In this document: one piece after another, positions 1-11,058 of the stretch
Layout: each line of letters begins with the position of its first letter
Position numbering within the stretch: position 1 is the first letter of the stretch
From: Sipunculus nudus
Taxonomy: Eukaryota > Annelida > Sipuncula > Golfingiida > Sipunculidae
Direction of reading: 5' to 3'
Length of the DNA stretch: 64,000 nt
NCBI GenBank assembly: GCA_026874595.1
Contig: CM049322.1
Coordinates: forward strand, 41,162,840-41,226,839
The notes under the pieces: generated by a model
Seen by the model: the letters and a program-made list of their open reading frames with translations, nothing else
Told to the model about the DNA's origin: nothing
Database searches by the model: none
Made by a program: the position numbers and the translations under genes

Positions 1-105
1 CCTGTAAGTTTTGCTGCATGGATGTTTAATCAATTAACCCGGAAAGCTAGGATCTAGAAGAAACATGGTTTAATTCAGTATTTATATCGGTAAGTTTATA
101 CGTGC

Positions 106-131
106 AACAACAACACACACACACACACACA
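106..131. repeat. (CA)n microsatellite
   Basis: A run of CAA then CA dinucleotides, about 26 bases. The DNA just after it (to about 260) resembles 12008-12190: both hold a 'cacccta/cacccag' start and the phrase 'gtcctgatgtggtct'. This suggests the window opens inside a dispersed repeat also present at 12 kb. Confidence 0.8.
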
Positions 132-423
132 AGCACCCTATGTGTGTCACAATGCGGCTGACTCCCGGTAATGACTAAAACTAATTTCCTTTTGTGAAGT
201 ACCAACTGATTTATCCTTTTTTGATTAGACGAATACGTTTGTGCGTCCTGATGTGGTCTTTGATTTTATACAAATTAATTATACCATTCATATTGATTGT
301 AAAAATGAAACCATGTATAACTTGCTAAAATAGACAAACTTTTATTTTTATTTTTTAATTTAACAGCCACAATGATAAATGCAAACTTATCTACCATTCA
401 TAGTAGTGGCGTCCCTTCGCTCA

Positions 424-498
424 TCCCTGTTAGCTCAGAGGTAGGGCAGACGACCAGGTATCGGAGGGTCATTGGTTCGATTCCCATGCGAGGTGATC
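424..498 (+). ncRNA. tRNA-like Pol III sequence (tRNA pseudogene or SINE head)
   Basis: An A-box-like TAGCTCAGAGGTAGG lies at 431-445 and an exact B box GGTTCGATTCC at 474-484, at normal tRNA spacing of about 43 bases. A TTTTT run at 501-505 could terminate Pol III. The D stem (GCTC/GGGC) and most of the T stem pair. The acceptor arms barely pair, and the anticodon loop (CCAGGTA) has C where U33 is expected. It is therefore more likely a decayed tRNA or the head of a tRNA-derived SINE than a working tRNA. Confidence 0.45.
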
Positions 499-522
499 CG
501 ACTTTTTATGTGTATTCGTGTA

Positions 523-960
523 CTATATCTCAAACATCTTTCCACCATTAGTAATGGAGATTTCAACTGGCAGCCTAGAATAAATGACTCGATAAAGGCA
601 TTTACGCTGGGCTGGTAAGCCTATGACTGGTGTTGTGATACAAGCGATATGGGGGAATGTACTGCATCCTTCACTCATCCTGTTGCATTGATACCATAGT
701 AACATTTTGATAACCTTAACATCAGGCTACGAAGGATGAATTGACACAGAACGAATACATGTGAACTCACAAACGAAACTGAAAATCCGTCTCTATGGTA
801 AAAAGTCTTTTCTCGTATCGTTCGTTATTATCCAGTAACTCGTGCAAGCTTGTATTCAGCCAACATGCAGAAGGATTTTAAAAAGGCTGAGTTTAAAAGG
901 CATTTTCTGCCATAAGGTAGGTGTTGTTAGAAAGTATACTAAAATAGCTAACGATTGTTC
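523..960 (+). repeat. dispersed repeat family A, copy 1
   Basis: Shares ordered phrases with 5255-5860 and 11455-12010: GGGCTGGTAAGCC, 'gtgatacaag/gtgatacata', 'catgtgaactcacaaac', 'ctctatggta', and 'gttagaaagtata...gctaacgattg'. The order is the same in all three, so they are copies of one element. It is cut off at the 3' side by a (TA)n array. No coding capacity was seen. Confidence 0.65.
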
Positions 961-961
961 T

Positions 962-964
<3 letters not shown>

Positions 965-1024
<60 letters not shown>
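965..1024. repeat. (TA)n microsatellite
   Basis: About 30 uninterrupted TA dinucleotides directly after family A copy 1. The poly-Tyr/Ile reading frame across it is an artefact of the repeat. Confidence 0.95.
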
Positions 1025-1029
<5 letters not shown>

Positions 1030-1099
1030 TATATCAAGTCCAGCTAAAGTGCTCGATACTATTGCAAAGCATGTTATGGTTTACTTAAATAATGGTCCG

Positions 1100-1700
1100 C
1101 ATCGCTACCCAGGGTTTCACGTAGCCTACTTAGTAAGCCTTCCAGTGGGGGTTACGAGCACTCTATTGAAAATATTGGTGTGCGAGCGAGGACACAGAAA
1201 TTTAGATAAATCAGAAAATAAGCTTAAAATAAACAAACGTGGGTCTTAACTGGGTGTGTGAACCATTTCTGACAAGTGAAAACGAGAAAATTTGCAGATG
1301 GCTACTAGCCCCGCTTGGAACCATTGTTTTGCTTGCATTTTCTGTTTTATTCACTAGATGGCACTATTTTAGACAACAGGCAGTAAAACTTGTGCTTGGA
1401 ATTAAGTTGGGTTTCCATGATGAATGAGCCTGACACCTAACAACCAGGAAGGACTTTGAAACTGGGTTCTCCCTGAGTTCTTGACCCTAAAGCAACATGT
1501 CATGTTTGGTTAGAAACCTGCGAGCATCGCATCTTAACTCTGCACCTAGATCATATGTTTTATTTTCTTATTTGAGCAAGAAAACAAGTAAGCAGTCGTA
1601 GTTAAGGGTATGTTAGCTAGATTATGTTTGGTAATTTGGCCAAAGGAGGGATATTTAGTAATATCAGATAAGGCACCACAAGAATGAATGCAGCGCACCC
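1100..1700 (+). repeat. dispersed repeat family B, copy 1
   Basis: Collinear with 41585-42130. Shared phrases in order: 'aaaatattggtgtgcgagcga.gacacaga', 'ccccgcttgga/ctccgcttgga', 'ctagatg.cactatttta', 'aggcagtaaa.cttgtgcttgga', 'aaggactttgaaa', 'ttgaccctaa', 'tttgcacttgga/tctgcaccta' and 'ggcaccac'. The copies are diverged but alignable over about 550 bases. No TIRs or coding sequence were found. Confidence 0.65.
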
Positions 1701-1739
1701 CGGCCGTCTCTGTATTATAGAGACAGACACTCTGTGTAG

Positions 1740-2337
1740 GTTTCACGCTGGTCGGGGTGGCGATGGTCTGGCTACCGGGCTGATGTGTACGGGCCGGTAT
1801 AATCCCTCTTCGCGGTCCGGTGGTTTGAATGTGGGGAATTTGTAGTGGTATTTTGAGATTAGTTCAGATCTGTTATTGTTCAACATTTCCACAAATCCCC
1901 CACATTCAGTGACCTTAAGATGTATGTCGGTGTGTGTGTGGATGCATATAACTTAATGAGTAGGCCTATCAAAATACGATAACGTTTCATTTATGTATGT
2001 ATTGTTTGTGGTTTAAGTACACTTTAATTACTGAGTATTTATTTTCATACTTTATATGTAAAAATACACATGCAATAGTTGACGGTGTTACTTTATAGCA
2101 CGAGAAGCTATGATAAAACACCATTACTGGCATAAATAATTAAGGTGAAACGTTTGGGATTTAAAGATTCATGACTTCTGTTCACTGAATTATAGATAAC
2201 TCTTGCCCTGCAGTTATCACCATTCAACATATTGTCTATGTTAGACATGTTAGACATGTCTACGCTTGTTAGAGCCAAACCTGCTGTTGACATTTTTACT
2301 GACGATGGCGGAGCTAGTACAACGCCCACCCCATTCT
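1740..2337. other. intergenic, no gene recognised
   Basis: AT-rich sequence with no convincing ORF, splice pair or repeat copy. Short frames here have no recognisable domain. Confidence 0.5.
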
Positions 2338-2430
2338 CCACACAGAAGGTCTAGCTGTGAACATCAAAGGATAAACCTCCTGCAGACACTTTTACAATGA
2401 GCACGCTTGTACGCCGAAATCGAGTTGCGG
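2338..2430 (+). repeat. dispersed repeat family C, copy 1
   Basis: The phrases 'cacacagaaggtcta', 'aaaggataaa' and 'acgccgaaatcg' occur in the same order in the reverse complement of 16596-16680. The two copies are in opposite orientation about 14 kb apart. Confidence 0.5.
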
Positions 2431-2629
2431 CGCCGGGGAATTGTAAATTGCAATAATAGAGTCAATGGAGCAAACAGAAAGCATGCATTGACAACATTAA
2501 TGCCAAATATCACGATTCTATAGAATATAATTGTCTTTGTTGTTTAAAGTTTCGTAAAACCTTGCCTACCGGTTAAAATATGTCTGGTGAATGGGCGCGA
2601 TTCTTTGCGTTGACGTCCGGGTCCATGTG

Positions 2630-2642
2630 CCCCCCCCCCCCC
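2630..2642. repeat. poly-C tract
   Basis: Thirteen consecutive C. It is one of more than a dozen long G/C homopolymers scattered through the first 44 kb of an otherwise AT-rich window. Confidence 0.95.
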
Positions 2643-3140
2643 TATTTTGTATTCACTGGTTGCCCCATGAACCCCCGTCTGTGTCGGTCAAGTACTGTGC
2701 CGGGTGATCACGCAATTGCAGGGGCCTATATATCATTGTCTCAATAGATCTTGACCCTGTCCGGAGGTTGTCCCCGCCTACTACCATACTGCGCATAATC
2801 GGACTCACAAGAGTCAAGTGACAGCATAGTTGTAATCCTTGCAGCCTCCTCGAGAGTTACAGTGCTGTTCTTGAAACAAGATGTAATGGCACTCCGGCGC
2901 TGGCTGAAGACTTTCAAATATCAGAGGGCCGAAATGGCGCCATAGACAAAACTAGCTCCCCGCAGTAGGGTAACTTGTAGTGGTGACATATCAGGGGATG
3001 TTGCCAAATTATGTGTGTATAGCAGGTGGAAATAAGTGCCATGGTAAACTCTAACAGCGGAGTTGTTCACTTGAAAACATAATATATGATATCAATGAAG
3101 TCCATTTTCTAGCCTTTTGTTACTTTGCCAAGCGACACGG
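2643..3140. other. intergenic with a weak family A fragment
   Basis: At about 2875-2945 the phrases 'gatgtaatggcactccggcgct' and 'gccgaaatggcgc' echo the 3' part of family A copies 2 and 3 (5775-5835 and 11965-11985). Otherwise nothing is recognised. Confidence 0.4.
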
Positions 3141-3144
3141 TGAA

Positions 3145-3560
3145 CAGTTCTTGTGATATCACTTGCAGCTCTGTGCCTCTTCAAGGAGGGCATGCGTTCA
3201 TTCCCATTCGCGTGTATGTGTGTGTGTTTGTTCACAATCATGAACGGAAACACATTAATTCTCATTTCACTTCGGGAATGGGCCAGCGAAAAATGCGGGT
3301 CCGGCTCATGATTCGGATCAAGGAAAGATTTCCAGGAATATTCACAAATGTGCAGTCATACATGTCAGATTGAACATGGAATATGGGACGAATAAGTGAA
3401 TGCAAAAACTTGCTTGGGGGAATTTTTGCACCAATGAACCTGGGCATATGGGAAAATAAGTGAATGAAAACAGAGGTTGCCGAGTACTAGTATCCTACAT
3501 AAAATTCTAAACTGCAGAGACCTGCATTCCTGAGAATGCATATTTCTAGTTTATAGTATA
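3145..3560 (+). repeat. dispersed repeat family D, copy 1
   Basis: Matches 9455-9770 and 42545-42835. Common elements in order: a GTGTG-rich start, 'tgttcac', 'caatcat.aacgga', 'gggaatgggcca.gaa', 'gatc.ggatca', 'cacaaatgt.cagtca', 'gggacgaataagt.aatgcaaa' and 'ttgcattcct.agaatgca'. Repeats worded this way recur in many aquatic animal genomes (recollection, not checked). No intact protein was found. Confidence 0.65.
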
Positions 3561-4340
3561 TTCATGAGCACCATGGCAGGTCGTGTCAACAGCAAAGGAT
3601 GTCAACTGAGACAACTTTAAATGTATATGGGACACACAGAGTACCGGGATGTTTTACTGATAACAAAGGGCTCTTAGAACTGTCTCAATGGCGCGAAAGT
3701 CGTAAAATGCAAAGTGTGTGTCGTAAAACAGAACTGATGTCCCGATATAGGTTTGTCTGTTTTTTTTCTTTAAGGTCAGGAAGGGGAATTTATTGAAGTG
3801 CAAATATTGTTTAACTTAGGAGTTACCAGGAGCATTAGAGAGCACCCCTTATAGGGCGTAGCAAAAGTTGGCCCAGGATTGTGCCGAAAGAAACCTGAAA
3901 ATCGATTCTTGTGTCTGAAACCTTGAATTGCTCTCGAAAAGAGCTCATACATTTACAATAGAACTGATTGAAACATGCAATTAATTGATTAAGCTTTCTT
4001 AACTTTTTCTAAAATTTTTATCATTATATGTTTTATCTTCACCTGAGCAGCACTGAGTGATGGATAATGGCGCGGTATAAGATGAATAAATATTATATTA
4101 TTATATTATTATTTTTATATTACTACTTACTTTTTCAGTCCACGAGCAGTAATAGACCTGATATATTTAATGATAGAGCTAAAGGGGTCAGTCATATTAA
4201 TTCGCCGGGTTCCAGTCGTTTTGTTTGTCTGAGGAAACATACAATCAGTCTTATGATAGTGTGCTGGTACAAGTGAATGTACGACCTGCTCAATTACTGA
4301 ATGCAAATGTCAATAAAATTAACAGTTTAACATGCATATC
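3561..4340. other. intergenic, no gene recognised
   Basis: AT-rich. Short frames (for example around 3599-3796) have no recognisable domain. Confidence 0.5.
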
Positions 4341-4344
4341 ATGC

Positions 4345-4842
4345 ATACAAATAATTATAATAATAATTGTTATTATTGATTTAATAATTGTTATTTTTAA
4401 TAATAATATTATTATTTATAATAATAATAATAATAAAAATAATAATAATATTTATAATAATAGTAAAACTAATAAAAACAATACTACTACTCCTACTACT
4501 ATAAAAATAATAACGATAATAATAATAATATTTATACTAATAATAATAATAACAATTATAATAATAACGATTACAATTATAAAAAGAATTATGCTACTAA
4601 TACTAATAATAATTATCATTATTATAATAATTGTAATAATTGTAATAATAATAATAATAATAATAATAACGATTACAATAATCAAATATACTTATACTAC
4701 TTATACTAATAATAATTATCATTATTATAATAATTGTAATAATAATAATAAAAATGAAAATAATAATGATAATAATAATAACAATTACAATAATAAAAAT
4801 AATTATACTACTAATACTAATAATAATAATCTAGCCTTAGCC
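4345..4842. repeat. (AAT/ATA)n low-complexity tract
   Basis: About 500 bases of imperfect ATA/AAT/AAC trinucleotides. Translation gives Asn/Ile/Tyr-only peptides on both strands, so the long open frame here is compositional and not a gene. Confidence 0.95.
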
Positions 4843-4859
4843 ATAAATATTCTCGGTCT

Positions 4860-5172
4860 GTAGAGTAATAAGCCCAGTTTCATTACAAAATTTATAATAC
4901 TGGTACACGTTCAGGCAAGTACAAGACGTTAATACAGTGTATAGGGAGGCACCAACAGCAGCGGGAGACACGCTGTATAGTTTGAAAATCGTGATCCTAT
5001 ATTTTTACATATTTAATTATTCATGTTTTGTGATTTTGAATGCTGAACAAACATCCAACAGAAAGGGTGTATTATATGCATTGCATTTATTATTTAGTGA
5101 ATATATCCAAACAATTGTTCATGTGCTGTCACCCTGTACAAGCCACTTCAGGAACCTGGACACCGACGCTGC
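4860..5172. other. intergenic, no gene recognised
   Basis: No repeat copy or domain-bearing frame was recognised. Confidence 0.4.
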
Positions 5173-5198
5173 ATATAATATATATATATATGTATATA

Positions 5199-5240
<42 letters not shown>
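5173..5240. repeat. (TA)n microsatellite
   Basis: Imperfect TA array broken by TG and AAA, directly upstream of family A copy 2. Copy 1 also has a (TA)n at one border. Confidence 0.95.
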
Positions 5241-5242
<2 letters not shown>

Positions 5243-5254
5243 TGTTGCTAAGTC

Positions 5255-5860
5255 TAAGTTTTTAAATAGCCGTGACAACCCGACTCAGTAGGCAATGGGA
5301 TAATTGGGCTGGTAAGCCAACCCGAGTCGTGATACATTTATATATAGGAATGTATTGCAGTGGTCTTGCATCAGGTTGCATTCATATCGCGGTAAACGGC
5401 CCATAATATCAATATTATGCTAAAAAATAGTGAATTTACACAGTAGTATACATGTGAGCTCACAACCCAAACTGAAACACCGTCTCCATGGACACGGGTC
5501 ATTTCCTGTATCGCCTGCAAGCTGCCTGCGTCCTGTAACCCGTGCGAGCCATGCTTGTGTTCATGCCGTCATAAATTCAACAAACACGCCAAAGGGTGTG
5601 CCAATGTGCTGGGTTAAAGCGGAACTTTTCTCGCTCATGTTTGGTATTATTAGAAAGTATACAAAAAATGCTAACGATTGGTTTGGTTTATGTTGATTGA
5701 CAGTTTACCCATAGGCCATGAAGCATTGTTAGAAATGACGAAAATATTTGCATCTTCATTAATCCTCAGACATAGATGTAATGATACTCTGGCGCTAGTA
5801 ATCTGGTCGTAATGCCACAGGGTCGATATGACGCTAGTTTTTAAAGCTCTGTCATAGCTC
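5255..5860 (+). repeat. dispersed repeat family A, copy 2
   Basis: Begins 'gggctggtaagcc' and carries 'gagtcgtgatacat', 'catatcgcggtaaacggcc', 'catttcctgtatcgc', 'gttagaaa' and 'gaagcattgt'. It is closest to copy 3 (11455-12010). The ORF 5430-5696 is inside the repeat and has no known domain. Confidence 0.7.
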
Positions 5861-7015
5861 CATAGTCCGTGACCATATATTTATTTGTTTCAAAGATATT
5901 TTACAAGGATGGCCTATTCACAGGCGCTTGAATTGTTCTTAGTGTAGATTTCGGATAAATTTATTACTTTTCTGGGTAATTTCCTTATAAATTTAACTTA
6001 TCTTAATATCAAGTAAATAATAATGAGAAGTTCTATAAAATGAGAAAATGGAAGTCAAAGATCTTGTATTCACGGACTCATAAACTGCATGGTCACGATG
6101 ACCTTTAAACCGGTCTTTGTCCATATCAAAATTATCATTATATCATGCAATAACTTTATATTCATTATAGTTAGCTGATCGACTAAATGTGACAGATAAT
6201 CGATCTGTTAACCGATTTTCATTGTGCAGCTCATTTACTTATGTATATGTTAATCTTATGTATAAAATCAGTCCAAAAGTTGTTTTGAATCAAAAGTAGA
6301 CCAATAAAGAATACATCTTTTTTAACCTGTGATTGTGTTCCTTCTCATGATATACATAATTTAATTTTTTTAAACTGAAATTTTTAACTTTGGTTCGTTA
6401 AAAAATTTAAATTTTATTCTTAATCAACGATAGATAAAAAAACACACGATAGATAAAAAAAAACATTTTGAGATATTTTCATGTTGTTTAATAGTAGCCA
6501 GCTAAAACTGCCTGGCTGATTCTCAGTGCTTAAAATAACATATTGTTTAAAATTAAAAATTTAAATATTAAAATATCATATGAAGAAAAAATGAAAATAC
6601 CAGGTTAGAAGTAATATAAATTTAAGGGTCTGCAAATAATTTAAAAATACTTTATAAACACTTCCCCAAAAGCACAGGCCCGCAGCTTGTGCGTTGGTGT
6701 GTGTATGTGTGTGTGTGTATATAGGGGGGAAGGCGTCTAAGCCCGGTTCTGGATTAGGAGTTTCAAAGTTCAACTACCTTAATACAAGTCATCTGTTGAA
6801 ACTTTTTGTATTTTACCTGACATTACCATGATGACAATCTACAGGTAAATATTTAAGGTAAAAAATATTAAAAAAAAAATGAAAAATGGAATTTATTTAT
6901 TTACGAGGATATAATGTGTTGCTACAGTTGAAAGGGTCTTATGTATATGACAGGTATGTTAAATATAGTGTTTTCCTCTTAAAATATTGAGGTTTTTCTC
7001 GATATTTCGTTCAAA
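5861..7015. other. AT-rich intergenic, no gene recognised
   Basis: Contains short A/T homopolymers and a (TG)n at about 6690-6720. The minus-strand frame 6576-6773 is driven by the TG repeat. No gene signals. Confidence 0.5.
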
Positions 7016-7112
7016 AACTGTTTGAATACCCCTGTACGCAAATGGAAACGAGCTTGTACCGGGCGCGACCAAAGGTGCAGACTATAAATATAGCGCCTCC
7101 TGGTGGCCGTGC
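7016..7112 (+). repeat. dispersed repeat family E, copy 1
   Basis: 'ctgtttgaatacccctgtac' followed by 'aatggaaacgagcttg', 'accgggc' and 'cctggtggc' parallels 28318-28400 ('cgtttgcatacctgtacac' ... 'aagtggaaagagtttg', 'accgggc', 'cctggtggc'). Confidence 0.55.
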
Positions 7113-7625
7113 CACGCGGCTTCACAAATCAAGATTTTTCACGTTCCGTTCCCGTATTTCTCTTTCATATTTTTTTTTTCTTTTTCAGGGAAACTTTTTT
7201 TTCAGCCAAAATTAATCAATAGCCTACGGAAAATGCATATATCATTATCACGTTTATATACCGTTAAAGTGCTAGGCCACCTCATAAATGTGTATTAATA
7301 ACATCGGTAAGAAGCAAATTGGATTTGTACACATAGATAATAACTATTGTGCATATATAAATAACCGTTTAAACATCAATACGCTATCCCACATGAGAGG
7401 GCTTGCTCCAGTTTGAAACCAAGACTCTATATTATTTTACCCACTAAGATATGTTGCTACAAAAGACTTCACAGGCCATTTCGACACAGACGAATAAGGC
7501 AATGAAATTTATGTAACAATACTGGAAAAGGACAAAAAATAGCAATAGATGATTTAAATTGTATTCAAAATCTTGTGAATGTATAAAAAAATGCAGAACT
7601 GTAGTATACATATGACAGTTATTAT
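7113..7625. other. intergenic, no gene recognised
   Basis: AT-rich. The frame 7444-7635 on the minus strand has no recognised domain. Confidence 0.4.
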
Positions 7626-9395
7626 CCCCTCGCAACGAAGTTGCGAATTGGATACAAATACGCCTCCGTTCGTGCCTCCGTCTGTCCGTCTGTCCGTCCG
7701 GTATTGGCGTGTGGATCGATTTGAAGCCAAACCGTTTGACTAAAACCTTTCTTCTTGCACATATGGCTCACCAACCCATAGATGAAGAACCCTATTGATT
7801 TTGAGGTCACGAGGTCAAAGGTCATGGCCACAAGACCAACTTCTTGAAAAAGCTTGTGGACCTATTGTAAGCCAAACTGTTTGACCAAAACCTTTTATAT
7901 TGCAAATATGGCTCACCTAACCATGGATATAGACCCCTTTAATTTTGAGGTTACGAGGTCAAAGGTCAAGGCCACAAGGCCTACTTCTTAGAAAAGAATG
8001 TGGACCCATTTTAAGCCAAACCGTTTGACCAAAACCTTTCACCTTGCACATATGGCTCACACACCCATGGATAAAAAATCCTATCGATTTTGAGGTCACG
8101 GGGTCATAGGTCACGGCCACAAGGCCCATTCTTGAAAAAGCTTGTGGACCCATTTAAAGCCAAATCGTTTGACTAAAACCTTTCATCTTGCAAAATGGCT
8201 CACCTACCCATGGATAAAAAAATCCTATCGATTTTGAGGTCACGGAGTCAAAGTTCAAGGTCACAAGGTCCACTACCTGAAAAAGCTTGTGGACCCATTT
8301 TAAGCCAAACAGTTTGACCAAAACCTATCATCTTTTTTTTTTCTTTTTTTTTTCTTTTCTTTTTTTTTTCTTTTTTTCTTCTTTTTTTTATTGAATACAT
8401 CACATGAAACAACATATGGACAGTACAAATAATGAACATGTAAAACAATATATACACATACTAATACACTGCACAAAAACAGATACAATGACAATGCACA
8501 GAGATAAATTCAGTATGGGGAAACTTGTACAGTTCAAAGACAATTTTATGTAGAGGATTGATTATGGCCTGTGATAGTTTGTTTACCAGGTAATTTTAGC
8601 TTATATTCTTATATTCTTCAGGGAGTATAATTCAAATATTTGACACTATAATGACAAATGCTCACTTAAAAAAACAGAAAAAAAATCAAAAGTCTTTGCA
8701 TATTCAGCGACACCAATATCTGTATCTAGAAACACAAAACTTATATTTTATATATATATATCTCAATGTCAAATTGTATAAACAATATTTTTTAAGACAC
8801 AAGTGAGCTCCACTTCTTATAATGTACAGATAAAGTTCCATTTCTGTGGGAAATGTTTCTTTCAATGGTGTATATCTGTTCCATATATAGATTATAATTG
8901 ATAAAGTTTGGCATAATATTATTGCATTTACACACATATATATATCTTTTAGCTAGTAATATAAGTATATCTAAAAACCTTTCATCTTACAAATATTGCT
9001 CAAACACCCATGGATGGAGAACCCTATCGATTTTGAGGTCACGGGGTCAAAGGTCACGGCCAAACGGCCCACTTCATTAAAAAGCTTGTGGACCAATTTT
9101 AAGCCAAACCATTTGACCAAAACCTTTCATCTTACAAATATTGCTCACACACCCATGGATGAAGAACCCTATCGATTTTGAGGTCAAAGGTCATGGCCAC
9201 AGGGCCCACTTCGTTAAAAAGCTTGCGGACCCATTTTAGGCCATACCGTTTGACTAACACCTGTCACTGTCATCTTGCTCGTAAGACTCACTCACCAGTG
9301 GATGAAGATCCCTATTTAGTTTGAGGCCAGAGAGCTGTGCTAATTATTTTTACACTGTGTAAAACGCCCATTCTAATTATACCACGTGCGAGGGG
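7626..9395. mobile_element. TIR-bounded element with internal 145-bp tandem repeats
   Basis: Opens with CCCCTCGCAACG and closes with CGTGCGAGGGG, so CCCCTCGCA forms short terminal inverted repeats. After a leader with CCGTC/TGTCCGT repeats, the inside is about seven to eight tandem units. The anchor 'aagccaaac.gtttgac' falls at about 7724, 7869, 8013, 8157, 8302, 9101 and 9238, a period of 144-145 bases. Each unit contains 'gaggtcac.gggtcaaaggtca' and 'aagcttgtggaccca'. The array is split by a retro-insertion at 8320-8988. No transposase is encoded. The TSD was not resolved, so the superfamily is unassigned. Confidence 0.65.
8320..8988 (-). mobile_element. nested retro-insertion with poly(A) tail and target-site duplication
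   Basis: A T-rich tract at about 8333-8391 reads on the minus strand as AATAAA (8392-8387) followed by a long A-rich tail, the 3' end of a polyadenylated transcript. It is flanked by AAAACCTATCATCTT (8320-8334) and AAAACCTTTCATCTT (8974-8988), a 15-base duplication with one mismatch. Removing one copy plus the insert (654 bases) restores the 145-base spacing of the host units. The body (about 8392-8973) shows no recognised protein. It could be a LINE 3' end or a processed transcript. Confidence 0.7.
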
Positions 9396-9454
9396 AAGCT
9401 CTGTTTTGCGGTGCCCTTGTTTTAAATATATGTGGTATTGTTTTTCTCTTTCTC

Positions 9455-9770
9455 ATTTTGTCTCCGCCGTCCGTGTGTATGTTTGTTTGTGGTTGTTCAC
9501 AACATAACTCGCGCAATCATACACAGAATCTCATGAAATATCCAGGGCTTTTTGGGAATGGGCCAGGGAAGAGTCGAATATATTTCGGTGTGGATCCGGC
9601 ACATGATCCGGATTCAGGAACGATATAAAGATATATTAAACTAATGTACAGTCACTTATGCTCGAACCTGCGAATTTGGGACGAATAAGTTGATGCAAAC
9701 ACGGATTGGGGGAAGGTCCCCCACAAAGCACAGGCTTGCATTCCTTAGAATGCAGTTTTCTAGATCTCTC
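9455..9770 (+). repeat. dispersed repeat family D, copy 2
   Basis: Contains 'gttgttcacaacataactcg', 'gggaatgggccagggaag', 'gatccggattcagga', 'gggacgaataagt' and 'cttgcattccttagaatgca' in the family D order. Confidence 0.65.
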
Positions 9771-9793
9771 TACATTATCTTGTCCATGACATT

Positions 9794-9808
9794 CCCCCCC
9801 CCCCCCCC
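9794..9808. repeat. poly-C tract
   Basis: About fifteen consecutive C just after family D copy 2. Confidence 0.95.
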
Positions 9809-10245
9809 TGTGTATTTTCAATTCCATTTTCTGTCCGTCTCGTTTTCGTCAATGGAATATCGGGACTATATGTGTATCATTTGTCCAGCTGCACTTTGTA
9901 TATACACTCACATCTCCGTTGCTAAGGAAACCCGAAGCCCGGGCGGACCTGTCCCACCTTCACTAGATTATTTACACTATTGTTAATTGCCAACTTCCAG
10001 CGACCTATACAGGTGGACAATCAAACCTTACACGATACACGCGGCTCCGTATAGGCCTATATAGGCCTGTGGGTATACGCATTCTTAATAACAACGCTGC
10101 AAGCGGTCTTTCGTGGTCGCTATCTGCTGTGAATGTAGTACGTAGGTCTTTATAGTGCTTTATGGAATCACGTGAGAGCATCCTCGTAGGGACACCACGA
10201 GAGCCTGCCAACACTGGATTATACATACATTCCTTACTGAGGTAT
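9809..10245. other. intergenic, no gene recognised
   Basis: Holds a small palindromic stretch around 10052-10070 (taggcctatataggcct). Otherwise unrecognised. Confidence 0.4.
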
Positions 10246-10251
10246 CTACGG

Positions 10252-10260
10252 ATATAAATA
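10252..10260 (+). promoter_or_regulatory. TATA-like box
   Basis: GATATAAATAC sits about 30 bases upstream of a plausible start region (around 10283) and about 130 bases before the candidate first coding exon at 10387. Inferred from consensus and position only. Confidence 0.3.
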
Positions 10261-10386
10261 CTCCTGTAATCTGTGCTAAATCAATACACAGAGGATACAA
10301 AGTGCAAAGTCTGACCACTCCATAGATATCCAGCACAACAAGTGACGACCATTAAAAGTGATCGGGCATTTCTGTCTCTGTGCAGG

Positions 10387-10406
10387 ATGGAGGAGACTAC
10401 TGAACC
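10387..10406 (+). CDS. candidate first coding exon (partial gene)
   Basis: An ATG opens a 20-base segment (M-E-E-T-T-E + 2 nt) that runs straight into AACC|GTAAGTAAG, an almost ideal 5' splice donor at 10407. A TATA-like box lies upstream at 10252. Without splicing the frame stops at once (MEETTEP*). The tract before it, TTCTGTCTCTGTGCAG, also looks like a splice acceptor, so it could instead be an internal or second exon. No downstream exon was identified in the window and no product can be named. Confidence 0.25.
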
Positions 10407-10409
10407 GTA

Positions 10410-11058
10410 AGTAAGTTTGTTTTTTTTAGCAAAATTTTTATCACCTAAAATATATAACAGCTATATGTGGCGAGAAACACAGCCCCCCCCCCCCCCCCGT
10501 GTAACTCTTTATGGAGTGGTTTACGCTGGAAAGGGTTCAAAGAGGCGATATGGCGTACGAGGAAAAACCCTAGTACAAACTTCGGTCATTGAACTTTATC
10601 TCATATCTGATATGGGTCTGAACCAATAACAGATATCGGATATTAGATAATTAAGGCGCCCCCGATACTTTGTGTACAGTCAACTTTTATTGAGTTTACA
10701 CAATCAATGGCATAATTATTAAGGTGGGTCCTTGGGGGGGGGGGGGGCAAAAACACTATTTAGTGTATTATTGTGAGAACTTCAGGTCCTGAAAAAGAGA
10801 GGGTCAAGGTCGCAAACATCGGTTTGAATTACTTTAAATATTGGTGGCCGCTGAATAGGGCACACACACACACTTTCTCTCTCAATCTCTCTCTCCCTCT
10901 CTCACTCTATCTCCCTCTCTCTCTCCATATCGATCCGCTACTATAGTATAGTTAAACTCAACGTGGTAGATGTGATACAGTAGATTTTATAGAGTTCTAT
11001 GGAGTCCATGACAACAAAATAGCTTGTATATATTACGATATGCGTTTAAGATCAGACC
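10410..11058. other. intergenic with poly-C, poly-G and (CA)n(CT)n tracts
   Basis: C16 at 10483-10498, about G14 at 10734-10747, (CA)n then CT-rich sequence at 10861-10926. No gene recognised. Confidence 0.6.

Noticed and set aside
842..1249. 135-residue frame crossing the (TA)n array
   Set aside because: The Tyr/Ile core is the microsatellite. The flanks are non-coding repeat families A and B.
4225..4863. 212-residue open frame rich in Asn/Ile
   Set aside because: Pure consequence of AAT/ATA trinucleotide sequence. Both strands are open and no complexity is present.
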